Part shown: in pieces, positions 15,126 through 24,143 of the stretch | Layout: each line of letters opens with the position of its first letter | Position numbering within the stretch: the first letter of the stretch is position 1 | Source of the DNA: a virus | Virus record (IMG/VR): IMGVR_UViG_3300049846_001402 | Coordinates: 1-40,415 of that record | Length of the DNA stretch: 40,415 nucleotides | Direction: 5' to 3' (one strand) | The notes under the pieces: model-generated | The model's database searches: none | The model's input: the letters and a program-made list of their open reading frames with translations, nothing else | Told to the model about the DNA's origin: nothing | Program-made: the position numbers and the translations under genes

Positions 15126-17264
15126 ATGGCCTTACTTGAGTATGATTTTCGCGTCGTAGGCCAGAACAACATTAACCGCGCGTTTGCCTCAATCGAGCAG
15201 CGCGCGGCTCAACATGCGTCGAAAATGGATCGCATGTTTGGTGGCACCGGTTCGCGCCGTGGTGCAGCTGGTGTTGCCGGTGCCAGAGCAGCAACGCGAA
15301 GCACCGTCACGGCTGAGACTCAAGCAGCGCGCACAGTTGCAAACGCGAAGATCCGCGAAGAAAAGCGCGTGCTATCCGAGCAGCTCAAGAACGCGCGCTA
15401 TCTTCAGCAAGTTCGTAATCGTCACTTTCAGAATGAAGAGCGCGCGGCTAAGCGCTTAGAAGCGTCTAACGCGCGAGGTCGAGCGCGGACGCTTGGAATG
15501 GTTGGCGCCAGCGTAGGCGGCACACTCAAAACGGCCGGACGTTACGCGGCCGGTGCGCTTGCTATTGGCGGTGGATTCGCGTTGACCGGCGCCGTATCTC
15601 AGCAAATGCGCGAGACTGCAATGGCGTCTGATTTGGCGAATCAAATGGGCGACCCGACGCAAAAGGGACGCATTCTAAAAGAGGCGCAAGGCGTCCGAGG
15701 ATTCACCGGAGAGCAGACGCTTTCGGCGATGTCCGGATTCGTAGAAAAGACCGGCGATGTGAACGCGGCGCGGGCTGCTATTCAGGATTTGTCTCAGTTG
15801 GCACTAGCTACCGGCACGGACTTCGGCGACATGGGCGAGGCCGCCGGTCAAGCGTTCAATGTGATTCGGGACTCAATCAAGGACCCAAAGAAACAAATTG
15901 AGGCGCTAAACGAAGTGATGTCCGCATTTGCCGCTCAAGGCAACATGGGCGCGGTTGAGATTAAGGACTTGGCGGTCGAGATTGCTTCGCTCGGTGCGGC
16001 CTCTCGTAAGTACCTCGGTGACCCGGCACAAATGCTTAAGAACATGGGCGCAATGGCTCAGGCCGCTGTTGCGCGCGGTGGCGCCGCTAACGCAGCTGAG
16101 GCGTCAACTGCTGTTGTTCGCTTTGGTGAGGACCTGACCAAGAAGCCAGCGCAGAAAGCTCTCGCTGGAATGGGGATCAACATCTTCGGAGATAAGGCAA
16201 AGACGATTCTCAAAGACCCCAAGGAGATCTTGGCCGATGTCATGAAAGCCACTGGCGGAGACATGACCAAGTTGCAGGACGTCTTCAATGCTCAGAGCAT
16301 CAAAGCCTTTCAGGGGTTCTCGCCGCTAATGAAAGAAGCGGAGGACGCCAACGCAAAACTGCCCAAAGGTCAGCGACTCGCAAAGGGTGAGGCTGGAAAG
16401 CGTGCCCTGCTGGGAGAGTTTGGTAAGTTCGCTGATGCCAAACTCAGCAAAGAAACTATCGCGGAACGCGCTGGATCTCGACTCGAAGATGCGGACAAGC
16501 AGTTCACGGACGCAATGAAAAAATTCAACGCCGAAGTGGGCTCGCGCCTTCTTCCGGCGCTGACGAAATTGATCCCGAAGATCGCCGAGCTTACCCCGTA
16601 CGTGACGGCGTTCATTGATAAGCTGATTTGGGCCATTGAAAAGTTCGGTGTACTCGGGACCATTGGCGGGGCAATCGCGGCAAAGGTGACAGCTGACATA
16701 GCTGCGGCCTCGATTGGTGAAGCCATCACCAAGGCCATCGTTGGAGGTGGTGGTGGAGGCGGTGGCCTAGCATCGATGGTTTCCACCATGGTCACCGCCC
16801 TAGGACCGATGGGAGTTGCCGCATTGGCCGCAACAGCTGCGCTAACCGCTGCGGCTGGCATGGCGTGGTCCGTCTATAACACTCACAAAAAGTACGGCGA
16901 CGAAGCGGACAAGCGCCGCAAAGATCGCGAAGCTGGGCTTGACCCGTACCAAGGAACAGCTGGGGCCGATCCGAACTTGCAAGGCTCACCGGCTGCGATT
17001 CAGAAGCAACTCATGGGCGATAACATGGGGACATTTGACCAGGAAACTGGGGCATATCGCGCTCCGTGGCGAGGGCCGGTCACCAATAGCGAAGGCGTTC
17101 CGGTTAGCATTGCGGCTCCGCCTGATGACGGAGCATCTTCTTCACTGAAGGAAGCCGCCGACAAGCAGTCGAAGGCCGCTCAGGCGTTAATCGACGCTGC
17201 CGGGAAAGCCTTCGGAGGAAGCCAGAACACCAGCAACTTCCCAACCGTTCCAACGATCCGCTAA
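15126..17264 (+). CDS. tape measure protein
   Basis: The 712-residue protein is the largest of the tail block. The first 120 residues are basic and helical (coiled coil with Ala/Arg), followed by a Gly-rich hydrophobic segment near 125-150. A long helical middle includes a domain with 'GFVEKTGDVNAARAAIQDLSQLALATGTD', typical of TP901-like tape measures. Two hydrophobic, membrane-active-looking stretches occur around 520-610, separated by a poly-Gly run (residues about 540-547). Tape measures set tail length; this size implies a tail near 100 nm by the usual residue-to-length rule. TAATG joins it to the next gene. Confidence 0.88.
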   Translation: MALLEYDFRVVGQNNINRAFASIEQRAAQHASKMDRMFGGTGSRRGAAGVAGARAATRSTVTAETQAARTVANAKIREEKRVLSEQLKNARYLQQVRNRHFQNEERAAKRLEASNARGRARTLGMVGASVGGTLKTAGRYAAGALAIGGGFALTGAVSQQMRETAMASDLANQMGDPTQKGRILKEAQGVRGFTGEQTLSAMSGFVEKTGDVNAARAAIQDLSQLALATGTDFGDMGEAAGQAFNVIRDSIKDPKKQIEALNEVMSAFAAQGNMGAVEIKDLAVEIASLGAASRKYLGDPAQMLKNMGAMAQAAVARGGAANAAEASTAVVRFGEDLTKKPAQKALAGMGINIFGDKAKTILKDPKEILADVMKATGGDMTKLQDVFNAQSIKAFQGFSPLMKEAEDANAKLPKGQRLAKGEAGKRALLGEFGKFADAKLSKETIAERAGSRLEDADKQFTDAMKKFNAEVGSRLLPALTKLIPKIAELTPYVTAFIDKLIWAIEKFGVLGTIGGAIAAKVTADIAAASIGEAITKAIVGGGGGGGGLASMVSTMVTALGPMGVAALAATAALTAAAGMAWSVYNTHKKYGDEADKRRKDREAGLDPYQGTAGADPNLQGSPAAIQKQLMGDNMGTFDQETGAYRAPWRGPVTNSEGVPVSIAAPPDDGASSSLKEAADKQSKAAQALIDAAGKAFGGSQNTSNFPTVPTIR

Positions 17265-18193
17265 TGCAATCCGAATTCTCAAAACTCCCGGTTCTTTCAT
17301 GGCGCGGTCAGAAGTTGCCTGTGATGGCTCGATCCGTTTCGTTCGCTCATGAATCGGTGCAGCACAAGTTACAGCGCCGCAATGAGGACCTGATCGAAAT
17401 GACGGGCGCTCATAACCTTGTTTTCACCTATACGATTCCCTTTCGTCAGGGCATCTACAAGGGCCCATACGAGGCCGATCTTTTCGGCGCCGGTCTTCAG
17501 AAGTTCTTTCGGAATTGTCGCGACAAGTCACCAGGCGAACTAATAGATCCCTACTACGGGGTTCGCCGCGCTGTTCCGTCATCGTTCAATGACGACACTG
17601 ACATGGGGCGCACCGATGGCGTTGACGTGCGGATTGAGTTTACCGATGCGCCGCTGGACGGAAGCGAGGAGGACTTCCAGTTCCCTACGTTCCAGACAGC
17701 AACCAACAGCGCAAAAGGACTAGTGACAACACTTGTCCGGACGGCTGACCCAAAAGAGAATCCGGCTATTCTGGCGGCTCTGAAGGAGACCGATGATGGT
17801 GGAGTTAGCTACAGGTCGCTGCTCGCAATAGGGGCAAAGCTAGAAGGTGTATCGAACGTGGCTCTGTCCAACGCCGCAAATCCAAGGAACCCTGCTGAGC
17901 CGCTGATCTACGCGTCGAAAAAGGTGGAGGAGTCATTTGGAAAGGTCTCAAGTCCTGATTCGTGGTCTATAAGAAACAGTGCGCGCAAGGTGCGAGACGA
18001 TGCTATTCGCTCAAAGCGTACCGATGCGCAATCGCGCAAGGCGAGGATATTGATCAACCCGTTCACTCGTTCGCTAACGTCTATCGCCGCGGCCTACGGT
18101 GTATCAATTTCGTCCCTCATTGCCGCTAATCCAGAGCTTGCAAAAAAGCCGCTAGTGGCACCCGGCGTTTCGGTGGTCATTCCTCAGTCTTAA
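17264..18193 (+). CDS. Mu gpN-like baseplate/DNA circularisation protein with LysM-like C-terminus
   Basis: The 309-residue protein begins with the DNA_circ_N pattern: FAHESVQHKLQRRNEDLIEMTGAH-type sequence, then a glycine-tyrosine strand region and 'GELIDPYYGVRRAVPSSF' around 90-107. In Mu this protein (gpN) is a hub component. The C-terminal 45 residues (TSIAAAYGVSISSLIAANPEL...APGVSVVIP) form a LysM-like fold that could touch peptidoglycan. Its position between the tape measure and hub genes matches Mu. The linker (about residues 225-260) is charged. Confidence 0.75.
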   Translation: MQSEFSKLPVLSWRGQKLPVMARSVSFAHESVQHKLQRRNEDLIEMTGAHNLVFTYTIPFRQGIYKGPYEADLFGAGLQKFFRNCRDKSPGELIDPYYGVRRAVPSSFNDDTDMGRTDGVDVRIEFTDAPLDGSEEDFQFPTFQTATNSAKGLVTTLVRTADPKENPAILAALKETDDGGVSYRSLLAIGAKLEGVSNVALSNAANPRNPAEPLIYASKKVEESFGKVSSPDSWSIRNSARKVRDDAIRSKRTDAQSRKARILINPFTRSLTSIAAAYGVSISSLIAANPELAKKPLVAPGVSVVIPQS

Positions 18194-18196
18194 CTC

Positions 18197-19381
18197 ATGG
18201 CCAAGGTCGAAGAATCTACTCTAGAGATCCAGCTTGAGCGCAGCGGACGCACGCTTAAGAACGTGACTTCATGGGAAATTGACTCTCATTTTCTCGTCTC
18301 TACCGATGCGTTTCGATTCACGATCTATTCTGACAAGTCAGACGAGACCGACGATCTTGAAATGCAGCCGGTGGAGCTGTTCGTCAACGGCGCATCTCAG
18401 CTAGTTGGGCGCATTGATGCGAGCGAAATCGGGAGCGAAGGAAGCGCGGTAATCTACGAAGGGCGCGACTACATCGCCGACTACGTGGAAGACAACGTAG
18501 ACATGAAGCTCACGTTCAAAGAGGGCGTGACGCTGAAAGACGTTGCGCTAGCCGTGCTTCGACCCCACGGTGTGACTGATGTTGCATCGTCGTCCGACAT
18601 TCCAATGCGGCAGGTCCGCACAGGTCGCAAGATCGGCGGCCCACCTAACCCGGACTACGGTGACTTCAGGATTGAGGACTTGAAACCCGACGCCGGGGTT
18701 GGCTCCTACGACTTTTTGAATCGATTAGTGGCGCGATTTCACGCGACGATTCAGCCAACGAACAGTCGCCAGAAGATATTGATCACGGGTCCTAACTACA
18801 GCCAGCCACCGATCTACAAGCTCACGCGCACCAAGGCCTCGCCCGGTGCCGCTAACAACATCGTGACAGCCACTAGGCGCCGCGACTTCTCAAGCGTTCC
18901 GAGCTTCGTTCAGTTCGTCGGAACTCAGTCGAGAAGCGGCGAGGATGGGACCGCGCTTTATCGCACGATTGATGTTGCGGCCACATCTCGCGCGCTTAAT
19001 CTCGCCGTGTCCCGCCCTCTCACTCGCTCACAGTTTCAGGGCCAGTTTAAGGCGGATTCTGAATACCAATACGGTGCGCTTTACCGATTGTTAGCGTTCA
19101 AGGATGACCAGTCTAGAACAACTTCGCAGCTTGAAGCGGCCGCGTTTCGTGCACTGTACGAGAGGCTAAAGAGCTGTTTCGTTTATCAGGTAACTGTGCA
19201 GGGTCATATTGAGCCAACCTCAGGAGCGGTGTGGGCCATTGATACCATGTGCGAAGTGCATGATGAGGTTTGCCGGGTGTTTGGGACGTTCTGGATTGTC
19301 TCGCGCACACTCAAGTTTGATGCGCAAAGTGGCGCAACAACTGAGCTAACGCTTTGGATGCCGGGGATGTTTAAGCCATGA
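18197..19381 (+). CDS. baseplate hub protein (Mu gp44/P-like)
   Basis: The 394-residue protein has the two beta-barrel layout of gp27/gp44 hubs. An early segment 'WEIDSHFLVSTDAFRFTIY' and then 'ELFVNGASQLVGRIDASEI' are typical of the N-terminal barrel; the C-terminal part (TEPTSGAVWAIDTMCEVHDEVCRVFGTFWIVS type) matches the second barrel. Trimeric hubs link the tube to the central spike, whose gene is next and overlaps by four bases (ATGA). The order gpN, hub, spike, gp25-like and baseplate J is the Mu order. Confidence 0.82.
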   Translation: MAKVEESTLEIQLERSGRTLKNVTSWEIDSHFLVSTDAFRFTIYSDKSDETDDLEMQPVELFVNGASQLVGRIDASEIGSEGSAVIYEGRDYIADYVEDNVDMKLTFKEGVTLKDVALAVLRPHGVTDVASSSDIPMRQVRTGRKIGGPPNPDYGDFRIEDLKPDAGVGSYDFLNRLVARFHATIQPTNSRQKILITGPNYSQPPIYKLTRTKASPGAANNIVTATRRRDFSSVPSFVQFVGTQSRSGEDGTALYRTIDVAATSRALNLAVSRPLTRSQFQGQFKADSEYQYGALYRLLAFKDDQSRTTSQLEAAAFRALYERLKSCFVYQVTVQGHIEPTSGAVWAIDTMCEVHDEVCRVFGTFWIVSRTLKFDAQSGATTELTLWMPGMFKP

Positions 19382-20064
19382 AGGGGATCATCGCCGACAT
19401 TGTTGAACTTGGGGCAAGCGTCGCTAAAAAGGGCGTTGCTCTTTGGCAAGGCGGGATCCGCATTGGTCCTGATCCTGACGATCTAGAGCCACTTGGCGAT
19501 GGTGACGTTTATCAGGGGCTTGGCGTTTCGTCCTTGCCATATCCGGCGGACGCATCCGGAAAAGCAGAGGCAGTGGCGCTACGCGGCGTTAATGGGCGCC
19601 CGTGCACGTATGTTGGAGCGCGCGACACTCGATCGGCTGCCATTGTTGGCAACCTCAAGCCAGGCGATACGGTGCTTCACTCAACTGGGCCAAGTCAGGC
19701 GGCGCAAGTCCAGTGCAAAGAGGACAAGCGGCAAGCGCTACTTGCGAGCAAAGATCGCGACGGAAAGACTATCGTCGCTCTTCTCGACGGTTCGGGCGGG
19801 GGAAAGTTTCAGATCGTTTTGGCTGGGATGATTCTCCAAATGGATGCAGCTGAAGGATCGTTCTCCGTGACGAATGGCAAGGCATCGATCATCATGAGCG
19901 GAAGCGCGATCATTCTTGACGGTGACGTGGTTCTTGGTGGGAAGATCCCCGATCCCGTGAATAAACTGGTGATTAGCCCTGCGGTTTCCCCGGTTCCAAC
20001 CCCGACCACTCCAGCGGTCATTGGCGCTGCCCCTAGCATCTCAATCGCACTTCCGGGATCATGA
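19378..20064 (+). CDS. baseplate spike protein (Mu gp45-like)
   Basis: The 228-residue protein has an OB-like N-terminal domain and a C-terminal triple-helix region. The sequence R-D-T-R-S-A-A-I and 'LKPGDTVLHSTGP' is the characteristic core of Mu gp45-type spikes; the later part (GSFSVTNGKASIIMSGSAIILDGDVVLGG) gives the repeating strands of a trimeric beta helix, and the Pro/Thr end probably caps it. The spike pierces the outer membrane on contraction. It overlaps the hub gene and the following proline-rich gene by four bases each. Confidence 0.82.
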   Translation: MKGIIADIVELGASVAKKGVALWQGGIRIGPDPDDLEPLGDGDVYQGLGVSSLPYPADASGKAEAVALRGVNGRPCTYVGARDTRSAAIVGNLKPGDTVLHSTGPSQAAQVQCKEDKRQALLASKDRDGKTIVALLDGSGGGKFQIVLAGMILQMDAAEGSFSVTNGKASIIMSGSAIILDGDVVLGGKIPDPVNKLVISPAVSPVPTPTTPAVIGAAPSISIALPGS

Positions 20065-20360
20065 GCTGTAATTTTGCGCTTCCGATTCTGCCGATTCGAC
20101 CTCCGTCGTTTGGCATTCCTTCGATTCCTCCTCTTCCGGTTTTTTCGTTGGATTTGGACATAGCATTGCCGCCGCTTCCGTTGTTCCCAATCAGGCCACC
20201 CTCATTCGGGATCCCGTCAATTCCACCGCTGCCAGCGTTTGCGATTGATCTGGATATTGCACTCCCATCGCTTCCGCTGTTCCCAATTCGCCCGCCATCG
20301 TTCGGGATCCCGTCAATACCTCCTCTCCCGTCGCTAGACGTTCCCTGCCCATTCGCGTGA
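20061..20360 (+). CDS. proline-rich tandem-repeat baseplate protein
   Basis: The 99-residue product consists of three near-copies of about 33 residues with the unit FPIRPPSFGIPSIPPLP followed by a D-L-D-I-A-L-P linker; the last copy is truncated and ends LDVPCPFA. Codons differ between copies while residues are kept, so selection acts on the protein. Small proteins starting M-S-C-x-F with Pro-rich repeats are often found between spike and wedge genes in Mu-like tails; their role is not established. A sheath-tip or spike cap is possible. Overlap with the spike stop (ATGA) suggests the two are made together. Confidence 0.7.
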   Translation: MSCNFALPILPIRPPSFGIPSIPPLPVFSLDLDIALPPLPLFPIRPPSFGIPSIPPLPAFAIDLDIALPSLPLFPIRPPSFGIPSIPPLPSLDVPCPFA

Positions 20361-20364
20361 CAAT

Positions 20365-20844
20365 ATGACAGACGTTTACTACCGCACGCTAGTCGCTGGA
20401 ACCGGGATCGGGCTTCAAGGCGCCGGGATTACCGCCGCTGGTCTCGGGACTTACACGACCATCGTTGAACCGGCGGACCCGAGCAACGGATCGCGCTACA
20501 TCAATCCGTACACACGAGACTTTGAGTTAGACCCGAGCACTCTTCAGCTTGCACAAATGCCAGGAACCAGACAGCTGGTGCTATTGGCGCTCGCAACGAT
20601 TCAAGGGTCAGCCACGGCGCTTCCGTCGCTTGGCGTGAAGATGCCAAGCAAAATTGGCGCATCTTTCGTGGCGGATGTTACCGCCTCTGTGCGCTCCGCT
20701 CTGGCTCATCTAACGAGGGAGGATGACCCGGTTATCGTTCTGGAAAGTGTTAAAGTTGAGCGCGCGAACGTGCCTGGGCGCGGTATTGTGACCGTCTCTT
20801 ACACGGACCTAGCGAGCGGAGAAACTGACGAGGTGAATGTTTAA
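20365..20844 (+). CDS. gpW/gp25-like baseplate wedge protein
   Basis: The 159-residue protein has the gp25 pattern: 'SRYINPYTRDFELDPSTLQ' followed by a helix (RQLVLLALATIQGSATALPSLG), then V-R-x-A-L-x-x-L and strand-rich 'DDPVIVLESVKVERA' and 'GRGIVTVSYTDLASG'. gp25 anchors the first sheath ring to the baseplate and works with baseplate J. The next gene is baseplate J, with TAATG coupling. The first 30 residues are Gly/Ala-rich. The call is strong from motif and order. Confidence 0.78.
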   Translation: MTDVYYRTLVAGTGIGLQGAGITAAGLGTYTTIVEPADPSNGSRYINPYTRDFELDPSTLQLAQMPGTRQLVLLALATIQGSATALPSLGVKMPSKIGASFVADVTASVRSALAHLTREDDPVIVLESVKVERANVPGRGIVTVSYTDLASGETDEVNV

Positions 20845-22358
20845 TGGCTAACACTCGAACGCTCACACCGTCATTTGAGGAGATGCGTCAGCAGTTCCTT
20901 CGTGATGTGCGATTGGCAGCGGTAGACACTGGCATGACGGCCGTCCCGCCAACGTCGCCTGGTTCGGATTGGTACTTGCTGGCCACGGCGTGTAGCGGTA
21001 TCGGCATGACCGCGATTACCAACGTTCAAATTTCGGACGAAGATCAAAACATTCTCACGGCGACGGGCGATGCGCTGGAAGCGATCCGGGTCGGCGATGG
21101 GTTGCCTCCGGTCGTTCCGATTGGCGCGTCCGGGGCGGTTGTGATTCAGGTGTTAGGCTCAACCGTAATTTCCGAAGGAACCAGGCTCGTTTCTGCCGCA
21201 GGTCTTCAGTATCAGGTGGTCGGAAATTACACGTACACGGCCGCGACTCTGGACACTGAGATCAACGTTAGAGCGCTGGACGTCGGTACGAAGACGAACC
21301 TAGCAGCTGGTGAGATTATCCGCTTTTCGCCAGCTCCGCCGAACGTACAGCTTGAAACCAAAGTGTCAGCTGTGCTTCCGCTAACCGGAGGAGTTGACGC
21401 GGAGGACGATGAGCGTAAGCGTGCTCGCATTCTCAACGCACGTCGCAATCGTCCGGCCGGGGGCAACTGGGGGCAGCTTCGCCAAATCGCCACTGATGCC
21501 GCCGCTGGCGTTCAGGATTGCTACGTCTATCCGGCGCTTGGTGGGCCGGCCACCGCGAAAGTGGTCCCTGTTCGCAAGTTTGACCGCACTGCGCTTTCGT
21601 GGTCGCGGGTTTGCTCGCCTTCTCTCCTGCAACTTGTTCGCCAAAAGATTTGGGCAAAGGTTCCCGTTCCAGATCGCATCGTGATCCAAGCGGCGGCAGA
21701 TCAACCAATTGACGCGACGATTCAAGTAACAATTCCGGACTCAGCGCTTAGTGGCGGGAGCGGGCAAGGTTGGACTGATTCCACGGTGTGGCCTCAGCTG
21801 GTAGTGGGTGACGGAGGAAAAGTCACCGTCACAACGGCATATCAGAGCGCATATCGCATTGTCGTTTCGGCCGGAACTTCCACTAGTCCGATTGCTGGAC
21901 AAACCACTATTGCATGGTGGTCTAGTGCTGATATGAAGTTTTATAAAGCGCTCGTTCTCACGGTCGCCGGAAGCGCTGGAGCTTGGGATTTAACGCTAGA
22001 CCGTGCGTTAGTAAGCTCCCGCGGTGTTCGCGTCGCGAATGGCGATTACATTTGCCCCGACGCTTTGCACCTGAACGACTACGGGAAAACGTGGATCGAT
22101 TATCTCGAAACACTTGGACCGGCGGAAAACACCACGGACTCGGGCCGACTTCCAACGGCTAAGCGGCGCCCGTTCGTGACGGACGAAGATCCGACTTCAA
22201 TCACCAATGTTTCGTTCGCTGCGTTCCGCAACAATAGCCCGGAGATTACCGATATATCATACGGTTACCAATCGGCGACGACGCCAACTGTACCGGGTAG
22301 CGCGGACACGGCCCCGAATGTTTTGACCCCGCGAAGGTTCGCGGTCTACGTGAAGTGA
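20844..22358 (+). CDS. baseplate J-like protein (gp47-type)
   Basis: The 504-residue protein contains the conserved J-family parts: an N-terminal 'TPSFEEMRQQFLRDV' helix, then strand and loop repeats, and a central 'LTGGVDAEDDERKRARILNARRNRPAGGNWGQLRQIATDAAAGVQDCYVYP' where the D-x-E-x-x-x-R-x-R-I signature sits. The last 150 residues may be an added beta domain (TTAYQSAYRIVVSAGTSTS). J trimers form wedge arms around the hub. The stop is five bases before the next ATG. The assignment is firm. Confidence 0.85.
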   Translation: MANTRTLTPSFEEMRQQFLRDVRLAAVDTGMTAVPPTSPGSDWYLLATACSGIGMTAITNVQISDEDQNILTATGDALEAIRVGDGLPPVVPIGASGAVVIQVLGSTVISEGTRLVSAAGLQYQVVGNYTYTAATLDTEINVRALDVGTKTNLAAGEIIRFSPAPPNVQLETKVSAVLPLTGGVDAEDDERKRARILNARRNRPAGGNWGQLRQIATDAAAGVQDCYVYPALGGPATAKVVPVRKFDRTALSWSRVCSPSLLQLVRQKIWAKVPVPDRIVIQAAADQPIDATIQVTIPDSALSGGSGQGWTDSTVWPQLVVGDGGKVTVTTAYQSAYRIVVSAGTSTSPIAGQTTIAWWSSADMKFYKALVLTVAGSAGAWDLTLDRALVSSRGVRVANGDYICPDALHLNDYGKTWIDYLETLGPAENTTDSGRLPTAKRRPFVTDEDPTSITNVSFAAFRNNSPEITDISYGYQSATTPTVPGSADTAPNVLTPRRFAVYVK

Positions 22359-22362
22359 TACC

Positions 22363-22914
22363 ATGCCAGTAGTCCCCACAGGTTCCCCCGCTTGGATTCG
22401 CTCCGGTGATTTCACGGTCTACGGCGGTAATCTCAATAAGCAAAACTACCTATTACGCGGTGTCGTTGATCCCAACACCGATGTGAGTGCAGAGCAGTTT
22501 GCACGGATGACAGCCGACTTAGCTGCGATTGCTCGCGTCGCTCCGTTCTGCGTCATGGTCCTGCAGCTCAACGATACGAGCCCCGCAGCTCCCACGGTTC
22601 AGCGCGTGAACATGATGACGGGCGTGCGCAACACGAGCTACGCCGGTGGATCTGCTCCCACTGGTTTTCCGAGCGCGGCACGGGTCTCGAATGGTGTTTG
22701 CACGGTTACTTTTTCAAGCTCGTACTCTGATGAGTACAGCGTGGCGGGAGCATTCGCGCTTCAGGCGCCGCAAGTGCAACTCCTTAGCGGGACTTCTGGA
22801 TTCTGTTCGGTCGTGCGAGATAGTAGCACTCAAGTAACGATTCGCGCGTGGACCGATGCGGGCGCTGCGATTAGCGATCCATTAGTCATGCTAACAGTTT
22901 GGAGCGGGCCATAG
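22363..22914 (+). CDS. baseplate/adaptor module protein
   Basis: The 183-residue protein has a leading YGGNLNKQNYLLRG segment, a helical core 'SAEQFARMTADLAAIARVAPFCVMVLQL' (about residues 42-67), and a strand-rich C-terminal half. The same layout occurs twice in the next protein, so these genes are built from one repeated module, here the first copy. The next gene begins inside its last 16 bases in the -1 frame. It probably continues the baseplate or connects fibres. No named family is recognised. Confidence 0.55.
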   Translation: MPVVPTGSPAWIRSGDFTVYGGNLNKQNYLLRGVVDPNTDVSAEQFARMTADLAAIARVAPFCVMVLQLNDTSPAAPTVQRVNMMTGVRNTSYAGGSAPTGFPSAARVSNGVCTVTFSSSYSDEYSVAGAFALQAPQVQLLSGTSGFCSVVRDSSTQVTIRAWTDAGAAISDPLVMLTVWSGP

Positions 22915-24140
22915 CCTTCGGTGGTTTTGCTCCATTTCCGCTGAAACTAGGCGTCGATTCAACCGGCGGATGGTCAGCTGAACAACATGCGCGAGCGTGC
23001 GCCGATTTGGTCGCATGCACTCGAACGCTTCCGTTCGCCGTTGGTACGATTCTTTGCAACTCGTCCGGTGTCACCATTGAGCGCTGGATGCAGCGAAGCG
23101 GGTTTGGTGTTCAGGTGCTTAGCGACGGATATCCTCACCCATTAGGGACTCGCACCGGAGCAGGTTCTTTTTATCTCCAGTGGTCCCTAGTTGTCGGTTC
23201 CGTATTTGAGGACGAGACAAAAAAACGAAAAGCACACTTCATTTGGCGGTCGGCCAAGGCCACGGTTGACAGTTCATCGGCACTTTACGCTACCGTCGCT
23301 TATTCGGACAATCTCTACGTTTACATTCGAGACTCAGCTGGAACGCTGACGGATGGCCGTGTTCATGTTGAGATTTACGGTGATTGGATAGATGTCGAAG
23401 ACCCGCCAACGATTGGCGCTTACGGCGGAAGCCTGAATAAGTTGAACGACACGACGGAGAATCCGGTACCGTTCGCCGGAATGATTTTCCGCGACCTGCA
23501 GGAGCAGCGCGGCTCTGCTTTCACCACGAAAAGCACTTCGTTAGTCACGGCTGAGAACATCGCGCTGGCGAGGCAGGCGGCCTATTACGCTTACCGTCTC
23601 CCGGCACAGCTCAGGAACAATGCGGTTCCGGCCAAGTCCAGCGGACCGGCGCTAGAATACTGGCGCGAGGTTTACGCGCTACCACGCAAGTCGAGTGAAA
23701 CTGAGGAAGCTTTCCGCATTCGCTTGGGTGAGTTTGCCAAGCTATCGCCGGGAGCGACTTACGACTACTTCCGCACGAGCTGTCAGAGTCTACTCGGTAG
23801 CGCGTTCCAGGCCATCACACTGCAAGGTGACGACGTTTTGAACACGTGGTCCGCTAACACATTCTGGCCAATGAACCCTGGCGCCGGGACGTATTCTATC
23901 GGTGGCGGCGATTGGTACTCAGACCGCGCACAAATCTTCATTGATGTAGTTCAGCCGGTAGGAATGAGTTCGGTCGAGTTCAATCGGCTGATCAACGTTG
24001 ATCTTTTTGATCTCGCACAGAGAACACTCCCGGCATGGTGCGCGCCCAAGTGGAGACTGAACGGCGTTTCTAGCGTCGTTTGGGACGGATTCCTTTGGGA
24101 TGATGGCACCGTCTGGGACGGCGCTTTTGATTGGGGCTAA
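22899..24140 (+). CDS. baseplate/tail-fibre connector protein with repeated module
   Basis: This is a 413-residue ORF from TTG 22899 (no ATG/GTG start lies near; GGAG within the overlap may help). Residues 1-60 repeat the module of the preceding protein (FGGFAPFPLKLGVD then SAEQHARACADLVACTRTLPF), and a third copy starts at about 177 (YGGSLNKLNDTTENPVPFAG). The last 200 residues look like a different domain: LEYWREVYALPRKSSETEEAFRIRLGEF then W-rich repeats (VVWDGFLWDDGTVWDGAFDWG). This may correspond to the Mu gp48-type wedge or to a fibre attachment protein. Position just before the adhesin block agrees. Confidence 0.55.
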   Translation: MERAIAFGGFAPFPLKLGVDSTGGWSAEQHARACADLVACTRTLPFAVGTILCNSSGVTIERWMQRSGFGVQVLSDGYPHPLGTRTGAGSFYLQWSLVVGSVFEDETKKRKAHFIWRSAKATVDSSSALYATVAYSDNLYVYIRDSAGTLTDGRVHVEIYGDWIDVEDPPTIGAYGGSLNKLNDTTENPVPFAGMIFRDLQEQRGSAFTTKSTSLVTAENIALARQAAYYAYRLPAQLRNNAVPAKSSGPALEYWREVYALPRKSSETEEAFRIRLGEFAKLSPGATYDYFRTSCQSLLGSAFQAITLQGDDVLNTWSANTFWPMNPGAGTYSIGGGDWYSDRAQIFIDVVQPVGMSSVEFNRLINVDLFDLAQRTLPAWCAPKWRLNGVSSVVWDGFLWDDGTVWDGAFDWG

Positions 24141-24143
24141 CAA

